NCBI GenBank assembly: GCA_964471225.1
Contig: CAYYEZ010000017.1
Location: 1-6,975, forward strand
Direction of reading: 5' to 3'
Length of the DNA: 6,975 nt
DNA from: JAGVJT01 sp964471225
GTDB taxonomy: Bacteria; Pseudomonadota; Gammaproteobacteria; Legionellales; Legionellaceae
Part shown: in pieces, positions 1 through 5,494 of the stretch
Numbering within the stretch: position 1 is the first letter of the stretch
Layout of the letters: the number at the start of each line of letters is the position of its first letter
Notes under the pieces: generated by a model
What the model was told of the DNA's origin: nothing
The model's input: only the letters and a program-made list of their open reading frames with translations
Database searches by the model: none
Position numbers and translations under genes: made by a program

Positions 1-65
1 TCAATGGCAGAAAGGGCAATTTTTGATTTTTTTGATGCTGTGTAATAATTTCGTTTTTTGCTCAT
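1..65 (-). CDS. Transposase OrfA, N-terminal fragment (IS3-type helix-turn-helix), partial
   Basis: Only the first 21 codons are in the window; translation begins MSKKRNYYTASKKSKIALSA and stays open to position 1. A Lys/Arg-rich start with the pattern Y-T-x-x-x-K-x-K-x-A-L-x-A-I is typical of the N-terminus of IS3-family OrfA proteins, which carry a helix-turn-helix that binds the element's inverted repeats. The start ATG (63-65) has a good Shine-Dalgarno, AGGAG, about 6 nt upstream, better than that of the neighbouring ankyrin gene. OrfB (the DDE integrase part, usually made by -1 frameshifting) would lie to the left. A different small DNA-binding protein cannot be excluded from 21 residues. 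Confidence 0.6.
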   Translation of the reverse strand, partial: MSKKRNYYTASKKSKIALSAI

Positions 66-137
66 TCTATTCTCCTCTTATACTGGAAGAATAGCTCTTA
101 AAAATACCTTTTTTTCGTCCAAAAATCCGCGCCTACA
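1..137 (-). mobile_element. End of an IS3-family-like insertion sequence (continues beyond the window)
   Basis: Read on the minus strand, the sequence after the ankyrin ORF begins TGTAGGCGCGGATTTTTGG and leads after about 72 bp into a ribosome binding site and a small basic ORF. A TG-starting end containing a TTTGGAC-like block, followed within 60-80 bp by orfA, is the usual layout of the left end of IS3-family elements. The outer edge could be 137 (TGTAGG) or 140 (TGATGT). The neighbouring ORF is broken exactly here, which independently supports a junction. The other end, the matching inverted repeat and any 3-5 bp target duplication lie outside the window, so the family and the boundary are inferred. 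Confidence 0.6.
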
Positions 138-2474
138 TCAGAGTGACTTTCCTGTACCTGTCGCAAGATCAAAGGTTAAATCCATTTCCATCGACCTAGC
201 TTTGTGAAACTGTATAGCATTGTTTTGATGAGGATATAGGCTTACAGAAGAGACTGATGCGTGTGAAGAAGCGCTTTTATATTTTGGTTTATAATTTTGG
301 ATAAGCTGTATTTTTTTTTGATGCCGAGCAATCTCTTCATCAATTAGACGATTAAACTCAGTGATAGCGGCATCAATGCAGCTTATTATGTATTGATTTT
401 TAGGGTCCTCTTTGGAAAATTCATACGGATCAGGAATGACATCCTTAATATTATACTTTCTTACTCTCATTCCCGAGCGTGCATTCGCGCTTTTATGAGC
501 AGAGGTTCGAATCAATTGGACATCTGCATGCGGCAACACGCTATATCCCATAATATTGGGTGGGGATAGCCTCCATAACAATACTTGTAAAAAATAGTCT
601 TCACCCCACAACGTTTCATTGTCTGGAAAACAAAATTCGATTGCTTTTCCAGGCAGCAATTTTTGAATAGTACCGATATTTAAAGCCCAGGCTTTACAGC
701 CTAGCATCTTTGAGACAGGTTTTCGATGTAAAGGAGAGTACGTAGGAATCGAGACAAATATATTTTTTGTTTCGTTCATTTCTGCAACCATATAATCAAA
801 TAAGTCCTCGATGCCAGAGTGATTCCGTGTTGTTTGATTGATCAAGGCAATGTTTTGAATATTGTCATCCATAAAGACGACATGCTGAATTGTTTTCTCT
901 AGACAAAACTTTAATGCAGCACGTCTTCTTTCTGTGAGCTTACCTGGGTCGGAGAAAGTGTGATCAGCTAACTTTTTTCTAGGTTGAGTGATTAAGAAAT
1001 CATAACGATTTTTTAGTTCTACTCTGTCAGCGATATTTAAATCTCTGTATTCTTCTTCAGTCAGTACGATAAGACAACGAGCGATGTCTTTTTCGGCCAA
1101 TTCTGGCAAGGAGGCCTTCTCTTTTCTTCCTGCAAATACTACAAATAGTTTATGAGAATGATCGATAGGTTTTAATTTTTCTGCTTTGAAGTAAAAATAT
1201 AATTTTTCTTCAACCTCATCCATGTTAGGCTCGTCTGCTTCAACCTCAGCCATACCAAATTGAGATGTTGAGGGTAGGCGTGATCTAGATTGTTCAAAAT
1301 CTCTGAGCAATCTGAATGTTATTTTTGTTGCGTCTGGATTGTTAAAAACATCATCATGAGTCGTTTGTTTAGCGTCTTTGCTAGAAATTAACCACGGTAG
1401 TGATGGATATCTGTACCCGAGGTACTTCGGATCGATAATCATCTTAGGCGTTGTTTTGGTTATCATCTCGCTGAGATTTTTAGGCGTATCTATCTGTTCA
1501 CTCTCTAAGAGAGAGGGTGAAGGTTTCGTCTGTGTTGTAATTGTTAGAATTGAAGGAAAGAGCCTAAACAGTTCGGAGTTAAGCGTTGGGCTGCCATATT
1601 TATCAATAAACTCTTTAAGATTTAGTCCCTTATACAGGATATCTGCGATATCTTTACCGACAAGTTCATAAATACGGATAGCAAATTTTTTATTTCCATT
1701 TTTAATCGCAAGATGAAAGGCTGTCAGACCTTTATAAGTTCCATCTGGAATAATCGATAATAACTCATCGATGTGACTGTTAAATGTATTAAGTATAAAC
1801 TCCTTACTTTTCTCTTTATTATAATATTCACTTATAAGGATGACGAATTGTAAAAAATTAAGTGTGCTGTCCTTGTATTGAAAGGTTTTAAAGGCTTTCC
1901 ATAAATAAGGCAATATCGTGGTATAACCTCTATGATTTTGATAAGCGTACTCAATTGCCCTACAAGGGTCGAGTGTGTTTAGAGGTAGTTCGGCGTTTTT
2001 AAGTAAAAGCTCAAATATGGAAAGGCTTGAGTAACGTAGGCACAAATAAACTACGTCCATACCCTGATAATATGATTCTCCTGAGACAGGAGTTGTATAA
2101 TTATGTTTTGGATAATGACTTAATAATTTCTTAATAAACTCTGTATTACTAGAGTTTATTAAGAAAAACTGGATAACATTCAGGGCGTGCTCTTCTTTGT
2201 AGACTGACATCTCTGTGCAATCAATATATTCAGGACCTAATTCATAAAATATACGATACACACCAATGAAGATATCTGAAGTGTAAAATTGATAGCCATC
2301 TCTCGTTAGTAGTTTGGCAAACAATTTTTTTATGCCAGTGTTATTTTTTTGCTCATTATTGGTGTAATTGATTAAAGAAACCCATGTGTTATATGGTTTT
2401 GATTCAGGAATTTCGAGCGAAAGTGCTTCATTCATCTGTGATAAAATTTTTTGATATATTTCTGTTAAGTTCAT
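138..2474 (-). CDS. Ankyrin-like / glycosyltransferase-like / SF2 helicase protein, apparently truncated by an insertion sequence
   Basis: The 778-residue reading frame has several parts. Residues about 90-310 are helical with ankyrin-like units, clearest at G249-L-T-A-F-H-L-A-I-x-N-G-N. Residues 311-435 form a polar linker. Residues about 440-650 look like a GT-A nucleotide-sugar transferase: VVFAGR (445-450), IVLTEEEY (469-476), an R-R-A-A-L helix (517-521), VVFMDDN (532-538) as a DxD-like metal site and WGEDYF (623-628). Residues 695-735 are a charged helical linker. Residues 747-778 start an SF2 helicase: YPHQNNAI, a Q-motif-like block, then Walker A ATGTGKS (771-777). The frame stops one residue later, where an insertion sequence appears to start, so about 400 or more helicase residues are probably missing. 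No Shine-Dalgarno precedes the ATG. The glycosyltransferase call is inferred from motif pattern; a role as a host-directed effector or in DNA modification is possible but not shown. Confidence 0.75.
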   Translation of the reverse strand: MNLTEIYQKILSQMNEALSLEIPESKPYNTWVSLINYTNNEQKNNTGIKKLFAKLLTRDGYQFYTSDIFIGVYRIFYELGPEYIDCTEMSVYKEEHALNVIQFFLINSSNTEFIKKLLSHYPKHNYTTPVSGESYYQGMDVVYLCLRYSSLSIFELLLKNAELPLNTLDPCRAIEYAYQNHRGYTTILPYLWKAFKTFQYKDSTLNFLQFVILISEYYNKEKSKEFILNTFNSHIDELLSIIPDGTYKGLTAFHLAIKNGNKKFAIRIYELVGKDIADILYKGLNLKEFIDKYGSPTLNSELFRLFPSILTITTQTKPSPSLLESEQIDTPKNLSEMITKTTPKMIIDPKYLGYRYPSLPWLISSKDAKQTTHDDVFNNPDATKITFRLLRDFEQSRSRLPSTSQFGMAEVEADEPNMDEVEEKLYFYFKAEKLKPIDHSHKLFVVFAGRKEKASLPELAEKDIARCLIVLTEEEYRDLNIADRVELKNRYDFLITQPRKKLADHTFSDPGKLTERRRAALKFCLEKTIQHVVFMDDNIQNIALINQTTRNHSGIEDLFDYMVAEMNETKNIFVSIPTYSPLHRKPVSKMLGCKAWALNIGTIQKLLPGKAIEFCFPDNETLWGEDYFLQVLLWRLSPPNIMGYSVLPHADVQLIRTSAHKSANARSGMRVRKYNIKDVIPDPYEFSKEDPKNQYIISCIDAAITEFNRLIDEEIARHQKKIQLIQNYKPKYKSASSHASVSSVSLYPHQNNAIQFHKARSMEMDLTFDLATGTGKSL

Positions 2475-2505
2475 TTTATTTTATTTAAAAATAATCATTT
2501 TGAGC

Positions 2506-2534
2506 ATAATAACACACTTTGTTTTTATTTTGAT
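2506..2534 (-). promoter_or_regulatory. Weak candidate promoter of the ankyrin/helicase gene
   Basis: On the minus strand a -10-like TATTAT (2506-2511, 5 of 6 consensus) is preceded at 17 bp by ATCAAA (2529-2534, 3 of 6). It would give a leader of about 25 nt before the ATG at 2474. The region is very AT-rich, so chance matches are expected. A pair of direct repeats lies just upstream and could be an activator site. Confidence 0.3.
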
Positions 2535-2542
2535 CTTTTATG

Positions 2543-2574
2543 CGTCATCTGGTATCTCTCCAGCACGTCATCTG
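2543..2574. repeat. Direct repeat CGTCATCTG, two copies 23 bp apart
   Basis: The 9-mer CGTCATCTG occurs at 2543-2551 and at 2566-2574, a period of 23 bp or roughly two helical turns. On the minus strand it reads CAGATGACG. The pair sits 9 bp upstream of the candidate -35 of the ankyrin/helicase gene and downstream of the maf stop codon. Its position and period suit an activator that binds tandem half-sites. No known binding-site consensus is recognised. Confidence 0.5.
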
Positions 2575-2610
2575 TAATATTTTGTCTTATTACGCATAAA
2601 TTGAGAAACT

Positions 2611-3207
2611 TTATGAGCGTGGGGATATTTTCCCGGTTTGGTGATGTTGATTCAACATTTCTCTGACCGTGTTTAATGGCAATCCCATCACAGAATAAAA
2701 ACATCCCTCAATATGAGAAATGAATTGACCGATATAACTTTGAATACCATAACCTCCTGACTTATCTTTATAATTTCCTAAAGATAAGTAATATTTGATT
2801 TCTTCATCGGTTATTTTTGCAAAAGTAACTTCCGTGATGTTTGTCTCAATTTTTTCATCATGTTCACTGATTAAACCGACAGTGGTCATGACTTGATGTG
2901 TCCTTTCCGAGTATTTCTTAAGCATATCAAATGCATCATGCTCATCGGATGGTTTACCTAAAATGATATTATCCAAAACAACTTCAGTGTCCGCACAGAG
3001 CACAGGCAGGGGGGGAAGACACTCGTTTTGAATTTTATGCCATGCAGCGTGGAGTTTTTCTTTTGTGACGCGTCGGGAGTACTCAATCGGTGGCTCATCT
3101 GGTTTGACAATCTCTGGTGTGTCCACCGAAAGCACTTCAAAAGGGACTTGCATTTGTTCCAGTAACTCTTTACGGCGAGGGCTTTTAGAGGCTAAGTAAA
3201 TTTTCAT
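2611..3207 (-). CDS. maf: Maf-family nucleoside triphosphate pyrophosphatase (YhdE type, dTTP/UTP)
   Basis: Maf proteins hydrolyse non-canonical or excess (d)NTPs to the monophosphate and pyrophosphate in the cytoplasm; the YhdE subgroup prefers dTTP and UTP. The 198-residue length is normal. Signature elements are visible in order: LASKSPRR (5-12, phosphate-binding), K51 in a conserved helix, CADTEVV with the probable catalytic Asp73, GKP (84-86, Lys85), HQVMT (104-108), the D-K-S-G-G-Y-G-I-Q block (148-156) and the closing GCFYSVMGLPL (168-178). The GYGIQ and GLPL blocks point to YhdE rather than the 7-methyl-GTP-specific YceF. The start is fixed because the family signature begins at residue 5; no clear Shine-Dalgarno precedes it. 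A short C-terminal tail after residue 187 is extra. The gene is transcribed away from the trp operon, with 136 bp to the ankyrin gene. Confidence 0.93.
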   Translation of the reverse strand: MKIYLASKSPRRKELLEQMQVPFEVLSVDTPEIVKPDEPPIEYSRRVTKEKLHAAWHKIQNECLPPLPVLCADTEVVLDNIILGKPSDEHDAFDMLKKYSERTHQVMTTVGLISEHDEKIETNITEVTFAKITDEEIKYYLSLGNYKDKSGGYGIQSYIGQFISHIEGCFYSVMGLPLNTVREMLNQHHQTGKISPRS

Positions 3208-3229
3208 TTAAATGCTACAGGTTGAATGA

Positions 3230-3259
3230 TTGATAAGGCCCAGCAGTTGTAATGTTGAA
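3230..3259 (-). promoter_or_regulatory. Weak candidate maf promoter
   Basis: Minus-strand TTCAAC (3254-3259) and TATCAA (3230-3235) are separated by 18 bp, giving a start about 16 nt before the maf ATG. The match is only 3 of 6 and 4 of 6 to sigma-70 consensus. It is of interest mainly because the palindrome at 3255-3271 overlaps the -35 element, as a repressor site would. Confidence 0.25.
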
Positions 3260-3271
3260 CCCTGGGTTCAA
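3255..3271. promoter_or_regulatory. Perfect 17-bp palindrome, possible operator
   Basis: TTGAACCC-T-GGGTTCAA is a perfect inverted repeat with 8-bp arms about a single central base. It lies 48 bp upstream of the maf start and overlaps the weak candidate maf -35. A one-base centre is too tight for an RNA hairpin with all pairs formed, so a dimeric DNA-binding protein is the likelier reader. The regulator is unknown. Confidence 0.45.
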
Positions 3272-3452
3272 GTGGGACGCGACAGTGTTAGATCAGGTTA
3301 ACCAATCAGTTTTGGCCATGCACAACACTAACAACAAAATACGACCCGATATAAAAGTATTGGTTCAAAAAATACACTGCTGGGTGAAGAAGTATAACAC
3401 TGGATTGTTGTTTTTTACAGGCTTTCATTTATTCGTAGCTTTAATCAAAGCC

Positions 3453-3481
3453 TTGACACTGATGAATAGGTTTGCTAGGAT
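3453..3481 (+). promoter_or_regulatory. Strong sigma-70 promoter (extended -10) for the trp operon
   Basis: A perfect -35 TTGACA (3453-3458) is followed after exactly 17 bp by TAGGAT (3476-3481, 4 of 6), which is preceded by TGc at 3473-3475, giving an extended -10. Transcription would begin near G3488. That leaves an untranslated leader of about 227 nt before trpD, unusually long and consistent with leader control. No clear TrpR-type operator overlaps it, although CTAG occurs within the -10 element. Confidence 0.65.
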
Positions 3482-3512
3482 TTTCCTGTTCAAATTACTA
3501 TCCAATTTAATA

Positions 3513-3560
3513 ATGAGATTATTCAATATAACAAATTTAAACCGTTGGCGTTGGTGCTAA
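3513..3560 (+). CDS. trpL: Putative trp leader peptide (15 residues, ending RWRWC)
   Basis: Starting 26 nt after the predicted transcription start, ATG opens a 15-codon frame reading MRLFNITNLNRWRWC and ending in TAA. Two Trp codons lie at positions 12 and 14, just before the stop, as in the 14-residue E. coli TrpL with its tandem Trp. Length, position behind a good promoter and placement ahead of trp genes all fit an attenuator leader peptide. Against it, no Shine-Dalgarno precedes the ATG and the following terminator is weak. It is also in frame with a longer upstream open frame, so chance cannot be excluded. Function as a ribosome-stalling sensor of Trp-tRNA is inference. Confidence 0.4.
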   Translation: MRLFNITNLNRWRWC

Positions 3561-3585
3561 AACACTAGGGCTTTCTGTTTTTTTT
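3559..3585 (+). terminator. Weak candidate attenuator terminator (T8 run)
   Basis: Eight T residues (3578-3585) follow a possible 6-bp stem AAAACA / TGTTTT (3559-3564 with 3576-3581) with an 11-nt loop, immediately after the putative leader peptide stop. The stem has a single G-C pair and uses part of the T run, so it would be a poor terminator. It is listed because its position is where an attenuator would be expected. Confidence 0.2.
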
Positions 3586-3645
3586 GTTATAGGACTTGAA
3601 TAACTCATGAATCTAACTCAATACAAAATCATCAATTCTTCATTC

Positions 3646-3664
3646 GTTTGGCCATTTGGCCAAC
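3646..3664 (+). promoter_or_regulatory. GGCC hairpin / inverted repeat in the trp leader
   Basis: TTGGCC (3648-3653) and GGCCAA (3658-3663) pair as a perfect 6-bp stem with an ATTT loop; a bulged T allows an extra G3646-C3664 pair. The 3' arm GCCAAC (3659-3664) is also fully complementary to GTTGGC (3544-3549), which contains the first Trp codon of the putative leader peptide. The two pairings are mutually exclusive, the logic expected of an attenuator switch. As DNA it is also a 16-bp palindrome (7-bp arms, TT centre) that could be an operator. There is no T run directly after the stem. Confidence 0.4.
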
Positions 3665-3702
3665 AATAAATTTCTTATTTTCAGATTTTTTTAATTTTTT
3701 AT

Positions 3703-3707
3703 AAGGA
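3703..3707 (+). promoter_or_regulatory. trpD ribosome binding site
   Basis: AAGGA ends 7 nt before the ATG at 3715, which fixes the trpD start. It lies in an otherwise T-rich, poorly structured stretch, so it should be accessible unless upstream leader RNA folds onto it. Confidence 0.7.
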
Positions 3708-3714
3708 AAATAGA

Positions 3715-4731
3715 ATGAAGAGCGTCGTTCATCATTTATTAGATCGTAGAGTATTATCGTATGCGCAATGCCATGCGTTGTTTTCTTCCATCCTTCACGC
3801 GCATTTTATAGAGCAAGCCTCTGTTTTAGCATTATTTGCAGCAAAACAAGAAACAGCAGACGAGTTACTGGCTATTCGTGATTTTTTATTGCAGTACACC
3901 AAGTTTGATCATCAAAATTTTCATGTTGATTCAGACACTATCGTTGATATGACCGGTACAGGAGGAGATGGCTTAAAAACCTTTAATATCTCAACTGCAG
4001 CAAGCCTAGTTGTCGCAAGCTTGGGTATCCCTGTTGTAAAGCACGGAGGAGGGCGCGTGACGAGCACTACCGGAAGTGCTGATGTGATTGAGCACCTTTG
4101 TATTACCGAATCAGATAGTGCGAAAGAAACAGCGCATGCGCTAGAGTCTTTTTCCTATGCTTTTTTAAGAGCGAGTCAATTTAATAGCGTATTTGATCAA
4201 TTTAAAACCGTGAGGCGTATGTTGGGTTTTCCGACGCTACTGAATATTCTCGGGCCATTAATTAATCCTGTTTCACCAAAACGTCTTGTGCTTGGAGTGT
4301 ATCGTGCGTCGTTGGTTGATGTCGTTGCTGACGTGCTCGTGCAGTTAGGCGTGATTCATGCGCTTGTTGTTCATGCCCAATCTGGTTTGGATGAGTTTTG
4401 TGTTTGCTCTGAAACACGTGTTTCTGAAATACATCATGGACAAATTAAGAAATACACGATATCAGCCGAGTCACTCGGATTACCTCATTATTCCCTCGCA
4501 GATCTCAGTGTGACAGATGCCATTCAAAGTGCTTGCGTGATACGAGATATCTTGGGTGGTCAACTTTATGGAGCCAAAAGAGACGCAGTGTTACTTAATG
4601 CTGCAGCAGGATTTGTGGTGGCAGATGTTGTAGAGAATTTAAATGATGGTTTGCTCGTAGCTAGAGAGTTAATTGATAACGGAAAGACCGCCTGTTTTCT
4701 TCAAAAGTTAACAGGAGGTTATGATGTCTAG
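3715..4731 (+). CDS. trpD: Anthranilate phosphoribosyltransferase
   Basis: TrpD joins anthranilate and phosphoribosyl pyrophosphate to give phosphoribosylanthranilate, the second committed step of tryptophan synthesis. The 338-residue length is normal for the stand-alone enzyme, with no fused TrpG glutaminase. Visible motifs are the PRPP loop GTGGD (81-85), F-N-I-S-T (90-94), K109-H110-G111, SGLDE (223-227, acidic metal-binding pair in the family) and NILGPLINP (177-185). Two usually conserved anthranilate-side segments differ: KHGNRS reads KHGGGR (109-114), removing the Asn, and the customary F-H-P-x reads FNSV (156-159). Arginines 167-168 before LG are kept. It overlaps trpC by 8-11 nt and is the first structural gene of the operon. 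Function is near certain by context; altered substrate preference or lower activity is an open possibility. Confidence 0.95.
   Translation: MKSVVHHLLDRRVLSYAQCHALFSSILHAHFIEQASVLALFAAKQETADELLAIRDFLLQYTKFDHQNFHVDSDTIVDMTGTGGDGLKTFNISTAASLVVASLGIPVVKHGGGRVTSTTGSADVIEHLCITESDSAKETAHALESFSYAFLRASQFNSVFDQFKTVRRMLGFPTLLNILGPLINPVSPKRLVLGVYRASLVDVVADVLVQLGVIHALVVHAQSGLDEFCVCSETRVSEIHHGQIKKYTISAESLGLPHYSLADLSVTDAIQSACVIRDILGGQLYGAKRDAVLLNAAAGFVVADVVENLNDGLLVARELIDNGKTACFLQKLTGGYDV
4713..4726 (+). promoter_or_regulatory. trpC ribosome binding site with tandem ATG ATG
   Basis: A perfect AGGAGG (4713-4718), inside the end of trpD, is 2 nt from a first ATG (4721) and 5 nt from a second (4724). Normal spacing favours the second, giving an N-terminus of MSRF rather than MMSRF. 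Confidence 0.7.
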
Positions 4732-5494
4732 ATTCTTAACCTTGATGAGGCCTTTAGTTTTATCTCGTGTCAAAGCAATGCCTTTTTTTGATCAGTTTCC
4801 AGAAAAATCAACTGATTTTTGTCAAATGTTTGGCTCGGATGTGCCGAATATTATTGCAGAAATTAAGTACAAAAGTCCTAGAGGAAAAGTTTACAACGGG
4901 GATTTATCTACTCTTGAAATTGCAAAGTCGTATGCAGATGCTGGTGCCCGTGCAATTTCTATTTTGAGTGAGCCACATTATTTTGATGGTGATGCGTTAA
5001 GAATAAAAGAGGTTCATCAAGTTATCCCGGACATACCTATCCTGATGAAAGATTTTATCCTTTCAGAAAAACAGCTTCGCCAAGCTCGATTTTTTGGTGC
5101 TAGTGCGGCGCTTCTGATTGTGGACTTCTTATCTAAAAGTGAGCTTCATGATCTGTATTACTGCTGTTTATCGTTAAACATGACGCCATTGATAGAAATT
5201 CATGATTTTACCGGATTAGAGATTGCACTCGAGCTTGAGCCCCGTGTTATCGGTATTAATCATCGTGATTTAAAAACCATGACGATAGATCGGTTAAAAG
5301 CAAAGAAATTATTACCCTATATCCCAAAAAATATTCATGTGGTTGCTGAAAGTGGGATCTCATCTTCGTCAGAAATGATCTCTTTGCAACGGTTAGGATG
5401 CCATGGATTTTTAATTGGGTCTTATTTGATGCAACACAATGATCCGGGTGTCGCGTTATCTAGATTGATACAAGGGGTGTCACATGAAAACTAA
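4724..5494 (+). CDS. trpC: Indole-3-glycerol-phosphate synthase
   Basis: TrpC cyclises and decarboxylates carboxyphenylamino-deoxyribulose phosphate to indole-3-glycerol phosphate. It is a single-domain TIM barrel here (256 residues from 4724, 257 from 4721), not fused to TrpF as in enteric bacteria. Counting from 4721, the family's catalytic set is present: IIAEIK (E47, K49), SPRGK (52-56), KDF with K110, E159 in LIEIHD, N180 and R182 in INHRDL, and E210-S211 in VAESGI; the phosphate-binding LIGSYLM follows (231-237). The usual GAD before LLI reads GAS (126-128), a minor change. The gene overlaps trpD upstream by 8 nt (11 from the first ATG) and trpF downstream by 11 nt, which points to translational coupling. 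Confidence 0.95.
   Translation: MSRFLTLMRPLVLSRVKAMPFFDQFPEKSTDFCQMFGSDVPNIIAEIKYKSPRGKVYNGDLSTLEIAKSYADAGARAISILSEPHYFDGDALRIKEVHQVIPDIPILMKDFILSEKQLRQARFFGASAALLIVDFLSKSELHDLYYCCLSLNMTPLIEIHDFTGLEIALELEPRVIGINHRDLKTMTIDRLKAKKLLPYIPKNIHVVAESGISSSSEMISLQRLGCHGFLIGSYLMQHNDPGVALSRLIQGVSHEN

Larger units (their letters stand above)
3208..3714. other. 507-bp divergent intergenic region between maf and trpD
   Basis: This region separates divergent maf and trpD. It holds a 17-bp palindrome near maf (3255-3271), a strong promoter towards trpD (3453-3481), a short Trp-containing reading frame (3513-3560), a T8 run (3578-3585) and a GGCC hairpin (3648-3663). Positions 3272-3450 show no recognisable element. 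A 102-codon plus-strand frame (3252-3560) is open but has no Shine-Dalgarno, contains the predicted trp promoter, and resembles no family I know. It is probably not a gene, although its last 15 codons may be translated as a leader peptide. Confidence 0.6.

Noticed and set aside
1378..1671. 97-codon plus-strand frame opposite the ankyrin gene.
   Set aside because: It lies entirely within the long, well-structured minus-strand coding region and has no family resemblance; it is an antisense shadow.
2958..3140. 60-codon minus-strand frame inside maf.
   Set aside because: It is a shifted frame of a clearly conserved Maf protein.
3262..3280. GGTTCAAGT, which looks like a tRNA T-arm.
   Set aside because: No acceptor stem, anticodon arm or D-arm can be built around it; the match comes from the palindrome.
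3252..3560. 102-codon plus-strand open frame with a hydrophobic stretch in the middle.
   Set aside because: It has no Shine-Dalgarno or recognisable family, contains a consensus promoter internally, and starts inside a palindrome. Only its last 15 codons are kept, as a possible leader peptide.
3607..3669. 20-codon frame starting MNLTQYK with one Trp codon, a second possible leader peptide.
   Set aside because: AGGA is 12 nt from the ATG, there is only one Trp, and its end merely overlaps the GGCC hairpin; the RWRWC frame fits a trp leader better.
4767..4967. 66-codon plus-strand frame inside trpC.
   Set aside because: It is a shifted frame over intact trpC catalytic motifs.
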